The notes beneath the pieces are model-generated. The model was not told the origin of the DNA and made no database searches. It saw only the letters and a program-made list of their open reading frames with translations. Made by a program: the position numbers and the translations under genes. From Oasisia sp. SBJ-2009 (Eukaryota; Annelida; Polychaeta; Sabellida; Siboglinidae): a stretch of DNA of 64,000 bases. Positions 11,405 to 25,700 of this stretch are shown one piece after another; the stretch's first letter is position 1; every line of letters begins with the position of its first letter. Where the stretch lies: contig OZ024867.1 of assembly GCA_964017155.1 (NCBI GenBank), positions 11,210,616 to 11,274,615 of the forward strand. Reading direction: 5' to 3'.

Positions 11405-11813
11405 GAGGGCTATTTTGGAATCCTCTACCCCTGCTATGTCGTATTCCCCTGGGAAACATCCTAAACCTGAGAAGAAACAACAGCCAGCTTAGACTGAATC
11501 ATCTTGAATTAAAAAAGTTTTTTAATTAAAACTCAAAACATTGATGTTGTCCACTGTCCAAACACTATAAGGTCTAACTGACCATGGAAACATGACACAT
11601 TAAAACCCTTGAATGAGGACATATTTGTTACCTGTTCCTTATCCACCACTTCCTTGCGGGCAACAATCGGCTCATCTGCACTCGCCACAAAATGTCATCT
11701 CAGTGACGATTCCCTTGAACACGTCGTTTCGTCGCTCTCGACCAATTCACGCAGTCGTTGTATAAGTGTGTCGTGCACTGTGAGATAGATTGTCTATGCT
11801 GAAATAAACACAA
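11405..11813. repeat. Flank of minisatellite and diverged array modules
   Basis: The first 110 bp duplicate 8411-8520. The rest is a diverged single copy of modules seen in the 2,771-bp array. It includes cttgaatgaggacatatttg, caccacttccttgcgggcaa, ctcgaccaattcacgcagtc and the cagcttagactgaatcatc motif. It acts as the left edge of the array. Confidence 0.75.
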
Positions 11814-13444
11814 CTGGCAGGTTAGACTGAATCATCTTGAATTTAAAATGTTGACAGTCAGACAATTAAAAATCAAAACATTCATGTTGTCCAAAAATGT
11901 AAACAAAAATACAAACCCACGAGGAAATCCTTGTGACCTCTGCTCTTGTCCACCACTTTGAGGCGTCCAACAATCGGCTCTTGTTCACCCGCCCTAAATG
12001 TCACCTGCAGTGACGATTCGCCAGAGCATGTCTTCTCGTCACATCAGCTCTCTCGTGGTATATGTGATCTCCTGGTTGTGTCGTTTACAAGTTATTAGCA
12101 ACAACTTAAACTAAATAAAGTAAAATGCACATATTCCTGTCCACTACTTCCTTGCGGGCAACAATCGGCTCCTCTGCACTCGCCACAAAATGTCATCTCA
12201 GTGACGATTCGCTGGAACACGTCGTTTCGTCGCTCTCGACCAATTCACGCTGTCGTTGTATAAGTGTGTTGTTCACTATGAGATAGATTGTCTATGCTGA
12301 AGGAAACATAATTGGCAGGTTAGATTGAATCATCTTGAATTTAAAATGTTGACAGTCAGACATCTAAAAATAAAAACTTTGATATTGTCCACTGTCCAAA
12401 CACTGCAAGGACAAACTGACCATGTGAAACGCATTAAAACATAAACTGTTGACGACGGCCAGCAACAGTAAAGTAAAAGTAAAATGAACATACGGGTCCT
12501 TGAGTGAGGACATATTTGTCACCTCTGCTCCTGTTTACCACTTCCTTGCGGTCAACATCGGATCCCGTTCACCAGCCTGAAATTTCACTTCCAGTGACGA
12601 TTCGCCGGAACACGTCGTTTCGGCGCTCTCGACCAATTCACGCAGTTGTTGTATCAGCGTGTCATGCATTGCAAGCTTTTCAATTTGATTTGCAGTTTTG
12701 ACATCACCTGCATAGGAAAAGACAGTTACTGTCCTGGATGCAGAAATGAAGTTATTTATTTTTTACAATGTTTTTGGGCAGCTTAGATTGAATCATCTTG
12801 AATTTAAAATGTTGACAGTCAGACATTTAAAAATAAAAACTGATGTTGTCCACTGTCCAAACACTGCAAGGTCAAACTGACCATGGAAACATGAAACATT
12901 AAAACATAATTTGTCCATGCTGAAAGAAACATGACTGGCAGCTTAGATGGAATCATCTTGAATTTAAAATGTTGACAGAATTGTTGACACTTAAAAATTG
13001 AAACTGATGTTGTCCTCTGTCCAAACACTGCAAGGTCAAACTGACCATGTGAAACACATTAAAACATGAACTGTCCAGCAGCAGACGGTGCATCGACCTT
13101 GTTGATGACATCAGCTCTGTGGAGTTGTATGTCATCTTCTGGTTCTGTCGTTGACAAGTTATCAGCAACAATTTAAGCTAACAAAGTAAATCATACGGGT
13201 CCTTGAATGAGGACACAATTGTCACCTCTACTCCTGTCTACCACTTCCTTGCTGTCAACAATCGGCTCTTGTTGACCCGCCCCAAATGTCACCTGCAGTG
13301 ACAATTCGCCAGAGCATGTCTTCTCGTCACATCAGCTCTCTCGTGGTATGTGTGATCTTCGGGTTCTGTCGTTTACAAGTTATTAGCAAGAATTTAAGCT
13401 AAATAAAGTAAACTGTAGATACGGGTCCGTGAATGAGGACACAC

Positions 13445-13607
13445 TTGTGACCTCTACTCCTGTCTACTACTTCCTTGCTTCTTGATCCACCACAAATATC
13501 ACTTCGAGTTTGCGTAGTTTCTTCTCTCCCGACCAATGCACGCAGTCGTTGTATCAGCGTGTCGTTCACTGCGAGCTGCTCCATTTCATTTGCTGTTTCG
13601 ACGTCAC
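13445..13607 (-). other. Exon-like module within array unit (representative)
   Basis: On the minus strand a pyrimidine-containing acceptor (CCCGTGCAG) is followed by an open 163-bp segment. This reads GDVETANEMEQLAVNDTLIQ, then RLRALVGREETTQ, then CGGSRSKEVVDRSRGHK, ending at AA|GTGTGT. Sister modules read GDVKTANQIEKLA...DTLIQQLRELVE and ESSLEVKFQAG, with an acceptor of the same form. The module repeats several times per unit and also outside the array (31.3, 32.2 and 33.6 kb). I do not recognise the protein. The charged, leucine-rich stretch could form a short coiled coil. The 163-bp length is not a multiple of three, so successive modules would not simply splice in frame. Copies lie at +2,771 steps. 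Confidence 0.45.
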
Positions 13608-13727
13608 CTGCACGGGAACTGATGGTTGCTGTCATGCATAAAGAAATAAATGTATTTATTTGTAGCCATTCTTTACATGATTCGTATCCGTGGATGATAA
13701 CAATAATAATAATAAAATACTTATATA

Positions 13728-13763
13728 GCGCCCGATCAATTAAAAGTTACTCTCGGGCGCTTT
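13728..13763. repeat. GCGCCCGA hairpin and TATATAGC tail in each array unit
   Basis: Per unit, an aataataataataaaatact run leads into atatagcgcccgatcaatta and then ctctcgggcgctttacaaac. The arms GCGCCCGA and TCGGGCGC are inverted repeats. A second version with a GCGGCCGA arm lies near 14514. This resembles the 3' tail of SINE/LINE-type repeats seen elsewhere in the window (57137), suggesting that an old retroelement was caught up in the array and amplified with it. Confidence 0.6.
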
Positions 13764-16700
13764 ACAAACATACCTGTCCAGACACTGTAAGGTGAAACTG
13801 ACCATGGAAACATGACACATTAAAACATAATTTGTCCATGCTGGAAGAAACATAACTGGCAGCTTAGATGGAATCATCTTGAATTTAAAATAGTGACAGA
13901 ACTTTGGACACTTAAAAATAGAAGCTGATGTTGTCCACTGTCCAAACACTGTAAGGTCAAACTGACCATGGAAACATTAAAACATAATTTGTCCATGCTG
14001 AAAGAAATACAACTGGCAGCTTAGAATGAAACATAAATAAAAAAATGTTGACAGACAATTAAAAATCAAAACGTTTATGTTGTCCTCTGTCCAAACACTG
14101 CAAGGTCAAACTGACCATGTGAAACACATTAAAACATGAACTGTCCACGACACAATAAGTTAAACTAAAAAAAAGTTAAACGAACATACAGGTCCTTGAA
14201 TGAGGACATACTTGTGACCTCTACTCCTGTCTACCACTTCCTTGCGGTCAACAATCGGCTCCTCTTGACCCGCCTGAAATATCACTTCCAGTTTGCATAG
14301 TTTCTTCTCTCCCGACCAATGCACGAAGTCGTTGTATCAGCGTGTCGTGCACTGCGAGCTTTTCCATTTAATTTGCTGTTTCGCCAGCAACTGCACGGAG
14401 AACAACGGTTGCTGTCGCGGATGAAGAAATGAAATTATTTATTTGTAACCATTCTTTAGACGATTCGTATCCGTGTATGATAATAATAATATTATAATAA
14501 AATACTTATATAGCGGCCGATCAATTAAAAGTTACTCTCGGGCGCTTTACAAACACCTAAAAATAAATGTGTAAATAATCTCGACTGGCAGCTTAGATGG
14601 AATCATCTTGAATTTAAAATATTGACAGTCAGACAATTAAAAATCAAAACATTCATGTTGTCCAAAAATTTAAACAAAAATACAAACCCACGAGGAAATC
14701 CTTGTGACCTCTGCTCTTGTCCACCACTTTGAGGCGTCCAACAATCGGCTCTTGTTCACCCGCCCTAAATGTCACCTGCAGTGACGATTCGCCAGAGCAT
14801 GTCTTCTCGTCACATCAGCTCTCTCGTGGTATATGTGATCTCCTGGTTGTGTCGTTTACAAGTTATTAGCAACAACTTAAACTAAATAAAGTAAAATGCA
14901 CATATTCCTGTCCACTACTTCCTTGCGGGCAACAATCGGCTCCTCTGCACTCGCCACAAAATGTCATCTCAGTGACGATTCGCTGGAACACGTCGTTTCG
15001 TCGCTCTCGACCAATTCACGCTGTCGTTGTATAAGTGTGTTGTTCACTATGAGATAGATTGTCTATGCTGAAGGAAACATAATTGGCAGGTTAGATTGAA
15101 TCATCTTGAATTTAAAATGTTGACAGTCAGACATCTAAAAATAAAAACTTTGATATTGTCCACTGTCCAAACACTGCAAGGACAAACTGACCATGTGAAA
15201 CGCATTAAAACATAAACTGTTGACGACGGCCAGCAACAGTAAAGTAAAAGTAAAATGAACATACGGGTCCTTGAATGAGGACATATTTGTCACCTCTGCT
15301 CCTGTTTACCACTTCCTTGCGGTCAACATCGGATCCCGTTCACCAGCCTGAAATTTCACTTCCAGTGACGATTCGCCGGAACACGTCGTTTCGGCGCTCT
15401 CGACCAATTCACGCAGTTGTTGTATCAGCGTGTCATGCATTGCAAGCTTTTCAATTTGATTTGCAGTTTTGACATCACCTGCATAGGAAAAGACAGTTAC
15501 TGTCCTGGATGCAGAAATGAAGTTATTTATTTTTTACAATGTTTTTGGGCAGCTTAGATTGAATCATCTTGAATTTAAAATGTTGACAGTCAGACATTTA
15601 AAAATAAAAACTGATGTTGTCCACTGTCCAAACACTGCAAGGTCAAACTGACCATGGAAACATGAAACATTAAAACATAATTTGTCCATGCTGAAAGAAA
15701 CATGACTGGCAGCTTAGATGGAATCATCTTGAATTTAAAATGTTGACAGAATTGTTGACACTTAAAAATTGAAACTGATGTTGTCCTCTGTCCAAACACT
15801 GCAAGGTCAAACTGACCATGTGAAACACATTAAAACATGAACTGTCCAGCAGCAGACGGTGCATCGACCTTGTTGATGACATCAGCTCTGTGGAGTTGTA
15901 TGTCATCTTCTGGTTCTGTCGTTGACAAGTTATCAGCAACAATTTAAGCTAACAAAGTAAAACATACGGGTCCTTGAATGAGGACACAATTGTCACCTCT
16001 ACTCCTGTCTACCACTTCCTTGCTGTCAACAATCGGCTCTTGTTGACCCGCCCCAAATGTCACCTGCAGTGACGATTCGCCAGAGCATGTCTTCTCGTCA
16101 CATCAGCTCTCTCGTGGTATGTGTGATCTTCGGGTTCTGTCGTTTACAAGTTATTAGCAAGAATTTAAGCTAAATAAAGTAAACCGTAGATACGGGTCCG
16201 TGAATGAGGACACACTTGTGACCTCTACTCCTGTCTACTACTTCCTTGCTTCTTGATCCACCACAAATATCACTTCGAGTTTGCGTAGTTTCTTCTCTCC
16301 CGACCAATGCACGCAGTCGTTGTATCAGCGTGTCGTTCACTGCGAGCTGCTCCATTTCATTTGCTGTTTCGACGTCACCTGCACGGGAACTGATGGTTGC
16401 TGTCATGCATAAAGAAATAAATGTATTTATTTGTAGCCATTCTTTACATGATTCGTATCCGTGGATGATAACAATAATAATAATAAAATACTTATATAGC
16501 GCCCGATCAATTAAAAGTTACTCTCGGGCGCTTTACAAACATACCTGTCCAGACACTGTAAGGTGAAACTGACCATGGAAACATGACACATTAAAACATA
16601 ATTTGTCCATGCTGGAAGAAACATAACTGGCAGCTTAGATGGAATCATCTTGAATTTAAAATAGTGACAGAACTTTGGACACTTAAAAATAGAAGCTGAT

Positions 16701-19700
16701 GTTGTCCACTGTCCAAACACTGTAAGGTCAAACTGACCATGGAAACATTAAAACATAATTTGTCCATGCTGAAAGAAATACAACTGGCAGCTTAGAATGA
16801 AACATAAATAAAAAAATGTTGACAGACAATTAAAAATCAAAACGTTTATGTTGTCCTCTGTCCAAACACTGCAAGGTCAAACTGACCATGTGAAACACAT
16901 TAAAACATGAACTGTCCACGACACAATAAGTTAAACTAAAAAAAAGTTAAACGAACATACAGGTCCTTGAATGAGGACATACTTGTGACCTCTACTCCTG
17001 TCTACCACTTCCTTGCGGTCAACAATCGGCTCCTCTTGACCCGCCTGAAATATCACTTCCAGTTTGCATAGTTTCTTCTCTCCCGACCAATGCACGAAGT
17101 CGTTGTATCAGCGTGTCGTGCACTGCGAGCTTTTCCATTTAATTTGCTGTTTCGCCAGCAACTGCACGGAGAACAACGGTTGCTGTCGCGGATGAAGAAA
17201 TGAAATTATTTATTTGTAACCATTCTTTAGACGATTCGTATCCGTGTATGATAATAATAATATTATAATAAAATACTTATATAGCGGCCGATCAATTAAA
17301 AGTTACTCTCGGGCGCTTTACAAACACCTAAAAATAAATGTGTAAATAATCTCGACTGGCAGCTTAGATGGAATCATCTTGAATTTAAAATATTGACAGT
17401 CAGACAATTAAAAATCAAAACATTCATGTTGTCCAAAAATTTAAACAAAAATACAAACCCACGAGGAAATCCTTGTGACCTCTGCTCTTGTCCACCACTT
17501 TGAGGCGTCCAACAATCGGCTCTTGTTCACCCGCCCTAAATGTCACCTGCAGTGACGATTCGCCAGAGCATGTCTTCTCGTCACATCAGCTCTCTCGTGG
17601 TATATGTGATCTCCTGGTTGTGTCGTTTACAAGTTATTAGCAACAACTTAAACTAAATAAAGTAAAATGCACATATTCCTGTCCACTACTTCCTTGCGGG
17701 CAACAATCGGCTCCTCTGCACTCGCCACAAAATGTCATCTCAGTGACGATTCGCTGGAACACGTCGTTTCGTCGCTCTCGACCAATTCACGCTGTCGTTG
17801 TATAAGTGTGTTGTTCACTATGAGATAGATTATCTATGCTGAAGGAAACATAATTGGCAGGTTAGATTGAATCATCTTGAATTTAAAATGTTGACAGTCA
17901 GACATCTAAAAATAAAAACTTTGATATTGTCCACTGTCCAAACACTGCAAGGACAAACTGACCATGTGAAACGCATTAAAACATAAACTGTTGACGACGG
18001 CCAGCAACAGTAAAGTAAAAGTAAAATGAACATACGGGTCCTTGAATGAGGACATATTTGTCACCTCTGCTCCTGTTTACCACTTCCTTGCGGTCAACAT
18101 CGGATCCCGTTCACCAGCCTGAAATTTCACTTCCAGTGACGATTCGCCGGAACACGTCGTTTCGGCGCTCTCGACCAATTCACGCAGTTGTTGTATCAGC
18201 GTGTCATGCATTGCAAGCTTTTCAATTTGATTTGCAGTTTTGACATCACCTGCATAGGAAAAGACAGTTACTGTCCTGGATGCAGAAATGAAGTTATTTA
18301 TTTTTTACAATGTTTTTGGGCAGCTTAGATTGAATCATCTTGAATTTAAAATGTTGACAGTCAGACATTTAAAAATAAAAACTGATGTTGTCCACTGTCC
18401 AAACACTGCAAGGTCAAACTGACCATGGAAACATGAAACATTAAAACATAATTTGTCCATGCTGAAAGAAACATGACTGGCAGCTTAGATGGAATCATCT
18501 TGAATTTAAAATGTTGACAGAATTGTTGACACTTAAAAATTGAAACTGATGTTGTCCTCTGTCCAAACACTGCAAGGTCAAACTGACCATGTGAAACACA
18601 TTAAAACATGAACTGTCCAGCAGCAGACGGTGCATCGACCTTGTTGATGACATCAGCTCTGTGGAGTTGTATGTCATCTTCTGGTTCTGTCGTTGACAAG
18701 TTATCAGCAACAATTTAAGCTAACAAAGTAAAACATACGGGTCCTTGAATGAGGACACAATTGTCACCTCTACTCCTGTCTACCACTTCCTTGCTGTCAA
18801 CAATCGGCTCTTGTTGACCCGCCCCAAATGTCACCTGCAGTGACGATTCGCCAGAGCATGTCTTCTCGTCACATCAGCTCTCTCGTGGTATGTGTGATCT
18901 TCGGGTTCTGTCGTTTACAAGTTATTAGCAAGAATTTAAGCTAAATAAAGTAAACCGTAGATACGGGTCCGTGAATGAGGACACACTTGTGACCTCTACT
19001 CCTGTCTACTACTTCCTTGCTTCTTGATCCACCACAAATATCACTTCGAGTTTGCGTAGTTTCTTCTCTCCCGACCAATGCACGCAGTCGTTGTATCAGC
19101 GTGTCGTTCACTGCGAGCTGCTCCATTTCATTTGCTGTTTCGACGTCACCTGCACGGGAACTGATGGTTGCTGTCATGCATAAAGAAATAAATGTATTTA
19201 TTTGTAGCCATTCTTTACATGATTCGTATCCGTGGATGATAACAATAATAATAATAAAATACTTATATAGCGCCCGATCAATTAAAAGTTACTCTCGGGC
19301 GCTTTACAAACATACCTGTCCAGACACTGTAAGGTGAAACTGACCATGGAAACATGACACATTAAAACATAATTTGTCCATGCTGGAAGAAACATAACTG
19401 GCAGCTTAGATGGAATCATCTTGAATTTAAAATAGTGACAGAACTTTGGACACTTAAAAATAGAAGCTGATGTTGTCCACTGTCCAAACACTGTAAGGTC
19501 AAACTGACCATGGAAACATTAAAACATAATTTGTCCATGCTGAAAGAAATACAACTGGCAGCTTAGAATGAAACATAAATAAAAAAATGTTGACAGACAA
19601 TTAAAAATCAAAACGTTTATGTTGTCCTCTGTCCAAACACTGCAAGGTCAAACTGACCATGTGAAACACATTAAAACATGAACTGTCCACGACACAATAA

Positions 19701-22700
19701 GTTAAACTAAAAAAAAGTTAAACGAACATACAGGACCTTGAATGAGGACATACTTGTGACCTCTACTCCTGTCTACCACTTCCTTGCGGTCAACAATCGG
19801 CTCCTCTTGACCCGCCTGAAATATCACTTCCAGTTTGCATAGTTTCTTCTCTCCCGACCAATGCACGAAGTCGTTGTATCAGCGTGTCGTGCACTGCGAG
19901 CTTTTCCATTTAATTTGCTGTTTCGCCAGCAACTGCACGGAGAACAACGGTTGCTGTCGCGGATGAAGAAATGAAATTATTTATTTGTAACCATTCTTTA
20001 GACGATTCGTATCCGTGTATGATAATAATAATATTATAATAAAATACTTATATAGCGGCCGATCAATTAAAAGTTACTCTCGGGCGCTTTACAAACACCT
20101 AAAAATAAATGTGTAAATAATCTCGACTGGCAGCTTAGATGGAATCATCTTGAATTTAAAATATTGACAGTCAGACAATTAAAAATCAAAACATTCATGT
20201 TGTCCAAAAATATAAACAAAAATACAAACCCACGAGGAAATCCTTGTGACCTCTGCTCTTGTCCACCACTTTGAGGCGTCCAACAATCGGCTCTTGTTCA
20301 CCCGCCCTAAATGTCACCTGCAGTGACGATTCGCCAGAGCATGTCTTCTCGTCACATCAGCTCTCTCGTGGTATATGTGATCTCCTGGTTGTGTCGTTTA
20401 CAAGTTATTAGCAACAACTTAAACTAAATAAAGTAAAATGCACATATTCCTGTCCACTACTTCCTTGCGGGCAACAATCGGCTCCTCTGCACTCGCCACA
20501 AAATGTCATCTCAGTGACGATTCGCTGGAACACGTCGTTTCGTCGCTCTCGACCAATTCACGCAGTCGTTGTATAAGTGTGTTGTTCACTATGGGATAGA
20601 TTGTCTATGCTGAAGGAAACATAATTGGCAGGTTAGATTGAATCATCTTGAATTTAAAATGTTGACAGTCAGACATCTAAAAATAAAAACTTTGATATTG
20701 TCCACTGTCCAAACACTGCAAGGACAAACTGACCATGTGAAACGCATTAAAACATAAACTGTTGACGACGGCCAGCAACAGTAAAGTAAAAGTAAAATGA
20801 ACATACGGGTCCTTGAATGAGGACATATTTGTCACCTCTGCTCCTGTTTACCACTTCCTTGCGGTCAACATCGGATCCCGTTCACCAGCCTGAAATTTCA
20901 CTTCCAGTGACGATTCGCCGGAACACGTCGTTTCGGCGCTCTCGACCAATTCACGCAGTTGTTGTATCAGCGTGTCATGCATTGCAAGCTTTTCAATTTG
21001 ATTTGCAGTTTTGACATCACCTGCATAGGAAAAGACAGTTACTGTCCTGGATGCAGAAATGAAGTTATTTATTTTTTACAATTTTTTTGGGCAGCTTAGA
21101 TTGAATCATCTTGAATTTAAAATGTTGACAGTCAGACATTTAAAAATAAAAACTGATGTTGTCCACTGTCCAAACACTGCAAGGTCAAACTGACCATGGA
21201 AACATGAAACATTAAAACATAATTTGTCCATGCTGAAAGAAACATGACTGGCAGCTTAGATGGAATCATCTTGAATTTAAAATGTTGACAGAATTGTTGA
21301 CACTTAAAAATTGAAACTGATGTTGTCCTCTGTCCAAACACTGCAAGGTCAAACTGACCATGTGAAACACATTAAAACATGAACTGTCCAGCAGCAGACG
21401 GTGCATCGACCTTGTTGATGACATCAGCTCTGTGGAGTTGTATGTCATCTTCTGGTTCTGTCGTTGACAAGTTATCAGCAACAATTTAAGCTAACAAAGT
21501 AAATCATACGGGTCCTTGAATGAGGACACAATTGTCACCTCTACTCCTGTCTACCACTTCCTTGCTGTCAACAATCGGCTCTTGTTGACCCGCCCCAAAT
21601 GTCACCTGCAGTGACAATTCGCCAGAGCATGTCTTCTCGTCACATCAGCTCTCTCGTGGTATGTGTGATCTTCGGGTTCTGTCGTTTACAAGTTATTAGC
21701 AAGAATTTAAGCTAAATAAAGTAAACCGTAGATACGGGTCCGTGAATGAGGACACACTTGTGACCTCTACTCCTGTCTACTACTTCCTTGCTTCTTGATC
21801 CACCACAAATATCACTTCGAGTTTGCGTAGTTTCTTCTCTCCCGACCAATGCACGCAGTCGTTGTATCAGCGTGTCGTTCACTGCGAGCTGCTCCATTTC
21901 ATTTGCTGTTTCGACGTCACCTGCACGGGAACTGATGGTTGCTGTCATGCATAAAGAAATAAATGTATTTATTTGTAGCCATTCTTTACATGATTCGTAT
22001 CCGTGGATGATAACAATAATAATAATAAAATACTTATATAGCGCCCGATCAATTAAAAGTTACTCTCGGGCGCTTTACAAACATACCTGTCCAGACACTG
22101 TAAGGTGAAACTGACCATGGAAACATGACACATTAAAACATAATTTGTCCATGCTGGAAGAAACATAACTGGCAGCTTAGATGGAATCATCTTGAATTTA
22201 AAATAGTGACAGAACTTTGGACACTTAAAAATAGAAGCTGATGTTGTCCACTGTCCAAACACTGTAAGGTCAAACTGACCATGGAAACATTAAAACATAA
22301 TTTGTCCATGCTGAAAGAAATACAACTGGCAGCTTAGAATGAAACATAAATAAAAAAATGTTGACAGACAATTAAAAATCAAAACGTTTATGTTGTCCTC
22401 TGTCCAAACACTGCAAGGTCAAACTGACCATGTGAAACACATTAAAACATGAACTGTCCACGACACAATAAGTTAAACTAAAAAAAAGTTAAACGAACAT
22501 ACAGGTCCTTGAATGAGGACATACTTGTGACCTCTACTCCTGTCTACCACTTCCTTGCGGTCAACAATCGGCTCCTCTTGACCCGCCTGAAATATCACTT
22601 CCAGTTTGCATAGTTTCTTCTCTCCCGACCAATGCACGAAGTCGTTGTATCAGCGTGTCGTGCACTGCGAGCTTTTCCATTTAATTTGCTGTTTCGCCAG

Positions 22701-25700
22701 CAACTGCACGGAGAACAACGGTTGCTGTCGCGGATGAAGAAATGAAATTATTTATTTGTAACCATTCTTTAGACGATTCGTATCCGTGTATGATAATAAT
22801 AATATTATAATAAAATACTTATATAGCGGCCGATCAATTAAAAGTTACTCTCGGGCGCTTTACAAACACCTAAAAATAAATGTGTAAATAATCTCGACTG
22901 GCAGCTTAGATGGAATCATCTTGAATTTAAAATATTGACAGTCAGACAATTAAAAATCAAAACATTCATGTTGTCCAAAAATATAAACAAAAATACAAAC
23001 CCACGAGGAAATCCTTGTGACCTCTGCTCTTGTCCACCACTTTGAGGCGTCCAACAATCGGCTCTTGTTCACCCGCCCTAAATGTCACCTGCAGTGACGA
23101 TTCGCCAGAGCATGTCTTCTCGTCACATCAGCTCTCTCGTGGTATATGTGATCTCCTGGTTGTGTCGTTTACAAGTTATTAGCAACAACTTAAACTAAAT
23201 AAAGTAAAATGCACATATTCCTGTCCACTACTTCCTTGCGGGCAACAATCGGCTCCTCTGCACTCGCCACAAAATGTCATCTCAGTGACGATTCGCTGGA
23301 ACACGTCGTTTCGTCGCTCTCGACCAATTCACGCAGTCGTTGTATAAGTGTGTTGTTCACTATGGGATAGATTGTCTATGCTGAAGGAAACATAATTGGC
23401 AGGTTAGATTGAATCATCTTGAATTTAAAATGTTGACAGTCAGACATCTAAAAATAAAAACTTTGATATTGTCCACTGTCCAAACACTGCAAGGACAAAC
23501 TGACCATGTGAAACGCATTAAAACATAAACTGTTGACGACGGCCAGCAACAGTAAAGTAAAAGTAAAATGAACATACGGGTCCTTGAATGAGGACATATT
23601 TGTCACCTCTGCTCCTGTTTACCACTTCCTTGCGGTCAACATCGGATCCCGTTCACCAGCCTGAAATTTCACTTCCAGTGACGATTCGCCGGAACACGTC
23701 GTTTCGGCGCTCTCGACCAATTCACGCAGTTGTTGTATCAGCGTGTCATGCATTGCAAGCTTTTCAATTTGATTTGCAGTTTTGACATCACCTGCATAGG
23801 AAAAGACAGTTACTGTCCTGGATGCAGAAATGAAGTTATTTATTTTTTACAATTTTTTTGGGCAGCTTAGATTGAATCATCTTGAATTTAAAATGTTGAC
23901 AGTCAGACATTTAAAAATAAAAACTGATGTTGTCCACTGTCCAAACACTGCAAGGTCAAACTGACCATGGAAACATGAAACATTAAAACATAATTTGTCC
24001 ATGCTGAAAGAAACATGACTGGCAGCTTAGATGGAATCATCTTGAATTTAAAATGTTGACAGAATTGTTGACACTTAAAAATTGAAACTGATGTTGTCCT
24101 CTGTCCAAACACTGCAAGGTCAAACTGACCATGTGAAACACATTAAAACATGAACTGTCCAGCAGCAGACGGTGCATCGACCTTGTTGATGACATCAGCT
24201 CTGTGGAGTTGTATGTCATCTTCTGGTTCTGTCGTTGACAAGTTATCAGCAACAATTTAAGCTAACAAAGTAAATCATACGGGTCCTTGAATGAGGACAC
24301 AATTGTCACCTCTACTCCTGTCTACCACTTCCTTGCTGTCAACAATCGGCTCTTGTTGACCCGCCCCAAATGTCACCTGCAGTGACAATTCGCCAGAGCA
24401 TGTCTTCTCGTCACATCAGCTCTCTCGTGGTATGTGTGATCTTCGGGTTCTGTCGTTTACAAGTTATTAGCAAGAATTTAAGCTAAATAAAGTAAACCGT
24501 AGATACGGGTCCGTGAATGAGGACACACTTGTGACCTCTACTCCTGTCTACTACTTCCTTGCTTCTTGATCCACCACAAATATCACTTCGAGTTTGCGTA
24601 GTTTCTTCTCTCCCGACCAATGCACGCAGTCGTTGTATCAGCGTGTCGTTCACTGCGAGCTGCTCCATTTCATTTGCTGTTTCGACGTCACCTGCACGGG
24701 AACTGATGGTTGCTGTCATGCATAAAGAAATAAATGTATTTATTTGTAGCCATTCTTTACATGATTCGTATCCGTGGATGATAACAATAATAATAATAAA
24801 ATACTTATATAGCGCCCGATCAATTAAAAGTTACTCTCGGGCGCTTTACAAACATACCTGTCCAGACACTGTAAGGTGAAACTGACCATGGAAACATGAC
24901 ACATTAAAACATAATTTGTCCATGCTGGAAGAAACATAACTGGCAGCTTAGATGGAATCATCTTGAATTTAAAATAGTGACAGAACTTTGGACACTTAAA
25001 AATAGAAGCTGATGTTGTCCACTGTCCAAACACTGTAAGGTCAAACTGACCATGGAAACATTAAAACATAATTTGTCCATGCTGAAAGAAATACAACTGG
25101 CAGCTTAGAATGAAACATAAATAAAAAAATGTTGACAGACAATTAAAAATCAAAACGTTTATGTTGTCCTCTGTCCAAACACTGCAAGGTCAAACTGACC
25201 ATGTGAAACACATTAAAACATGAACTGTCCACGACACAATAAGTTAAACTAAAAAAAAGTTAAACGAACATACAGGTCCTTGAATGAGGACATACTTGTG
25301 ACCTCTACTCCTGTCTACCACTTCCTTGCGGTCAACAATCGGCTCCTCTTGACCCGCCTGAAATATCACTTCCAGTTTGCATAGTTTCTTCTCTCCCGAC
25401 CAATGCACGAAGTCGTTGTATCAGCGTGTCGTGCACTGCGAGCTTTTCCATTTAATTTGCTGTTTCGCCAGCAACTGCACGGAGAACAACGGTTGCTGTC
25501 GCGGATGAAGAAATGAAATTATTTATTTGTAACCATTCTTTAGACGATTCGTATCCGTGTATGATAATAATAATATTATAATAAAATACTTATATAGCGG
25601 CCGATCAATTAAAAGTTACTCTCGGGCGCTTTACAAACACCTAAAAATAAATGTGTAAATAATCTCGACTGGCAGCTTAGATGGAATCATCTTGAATTTA

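Noticed and set aside
10603..11492. Long open frames (217-271 codons) on both strands through the 15-bp repeat, resembling His/Gly/Ser- or Lys/Ser/Asp-rich proteins
   Set aside because: A 15-bp period leaves all six frames open automatically. No start context, splice signal or homology supports translation.
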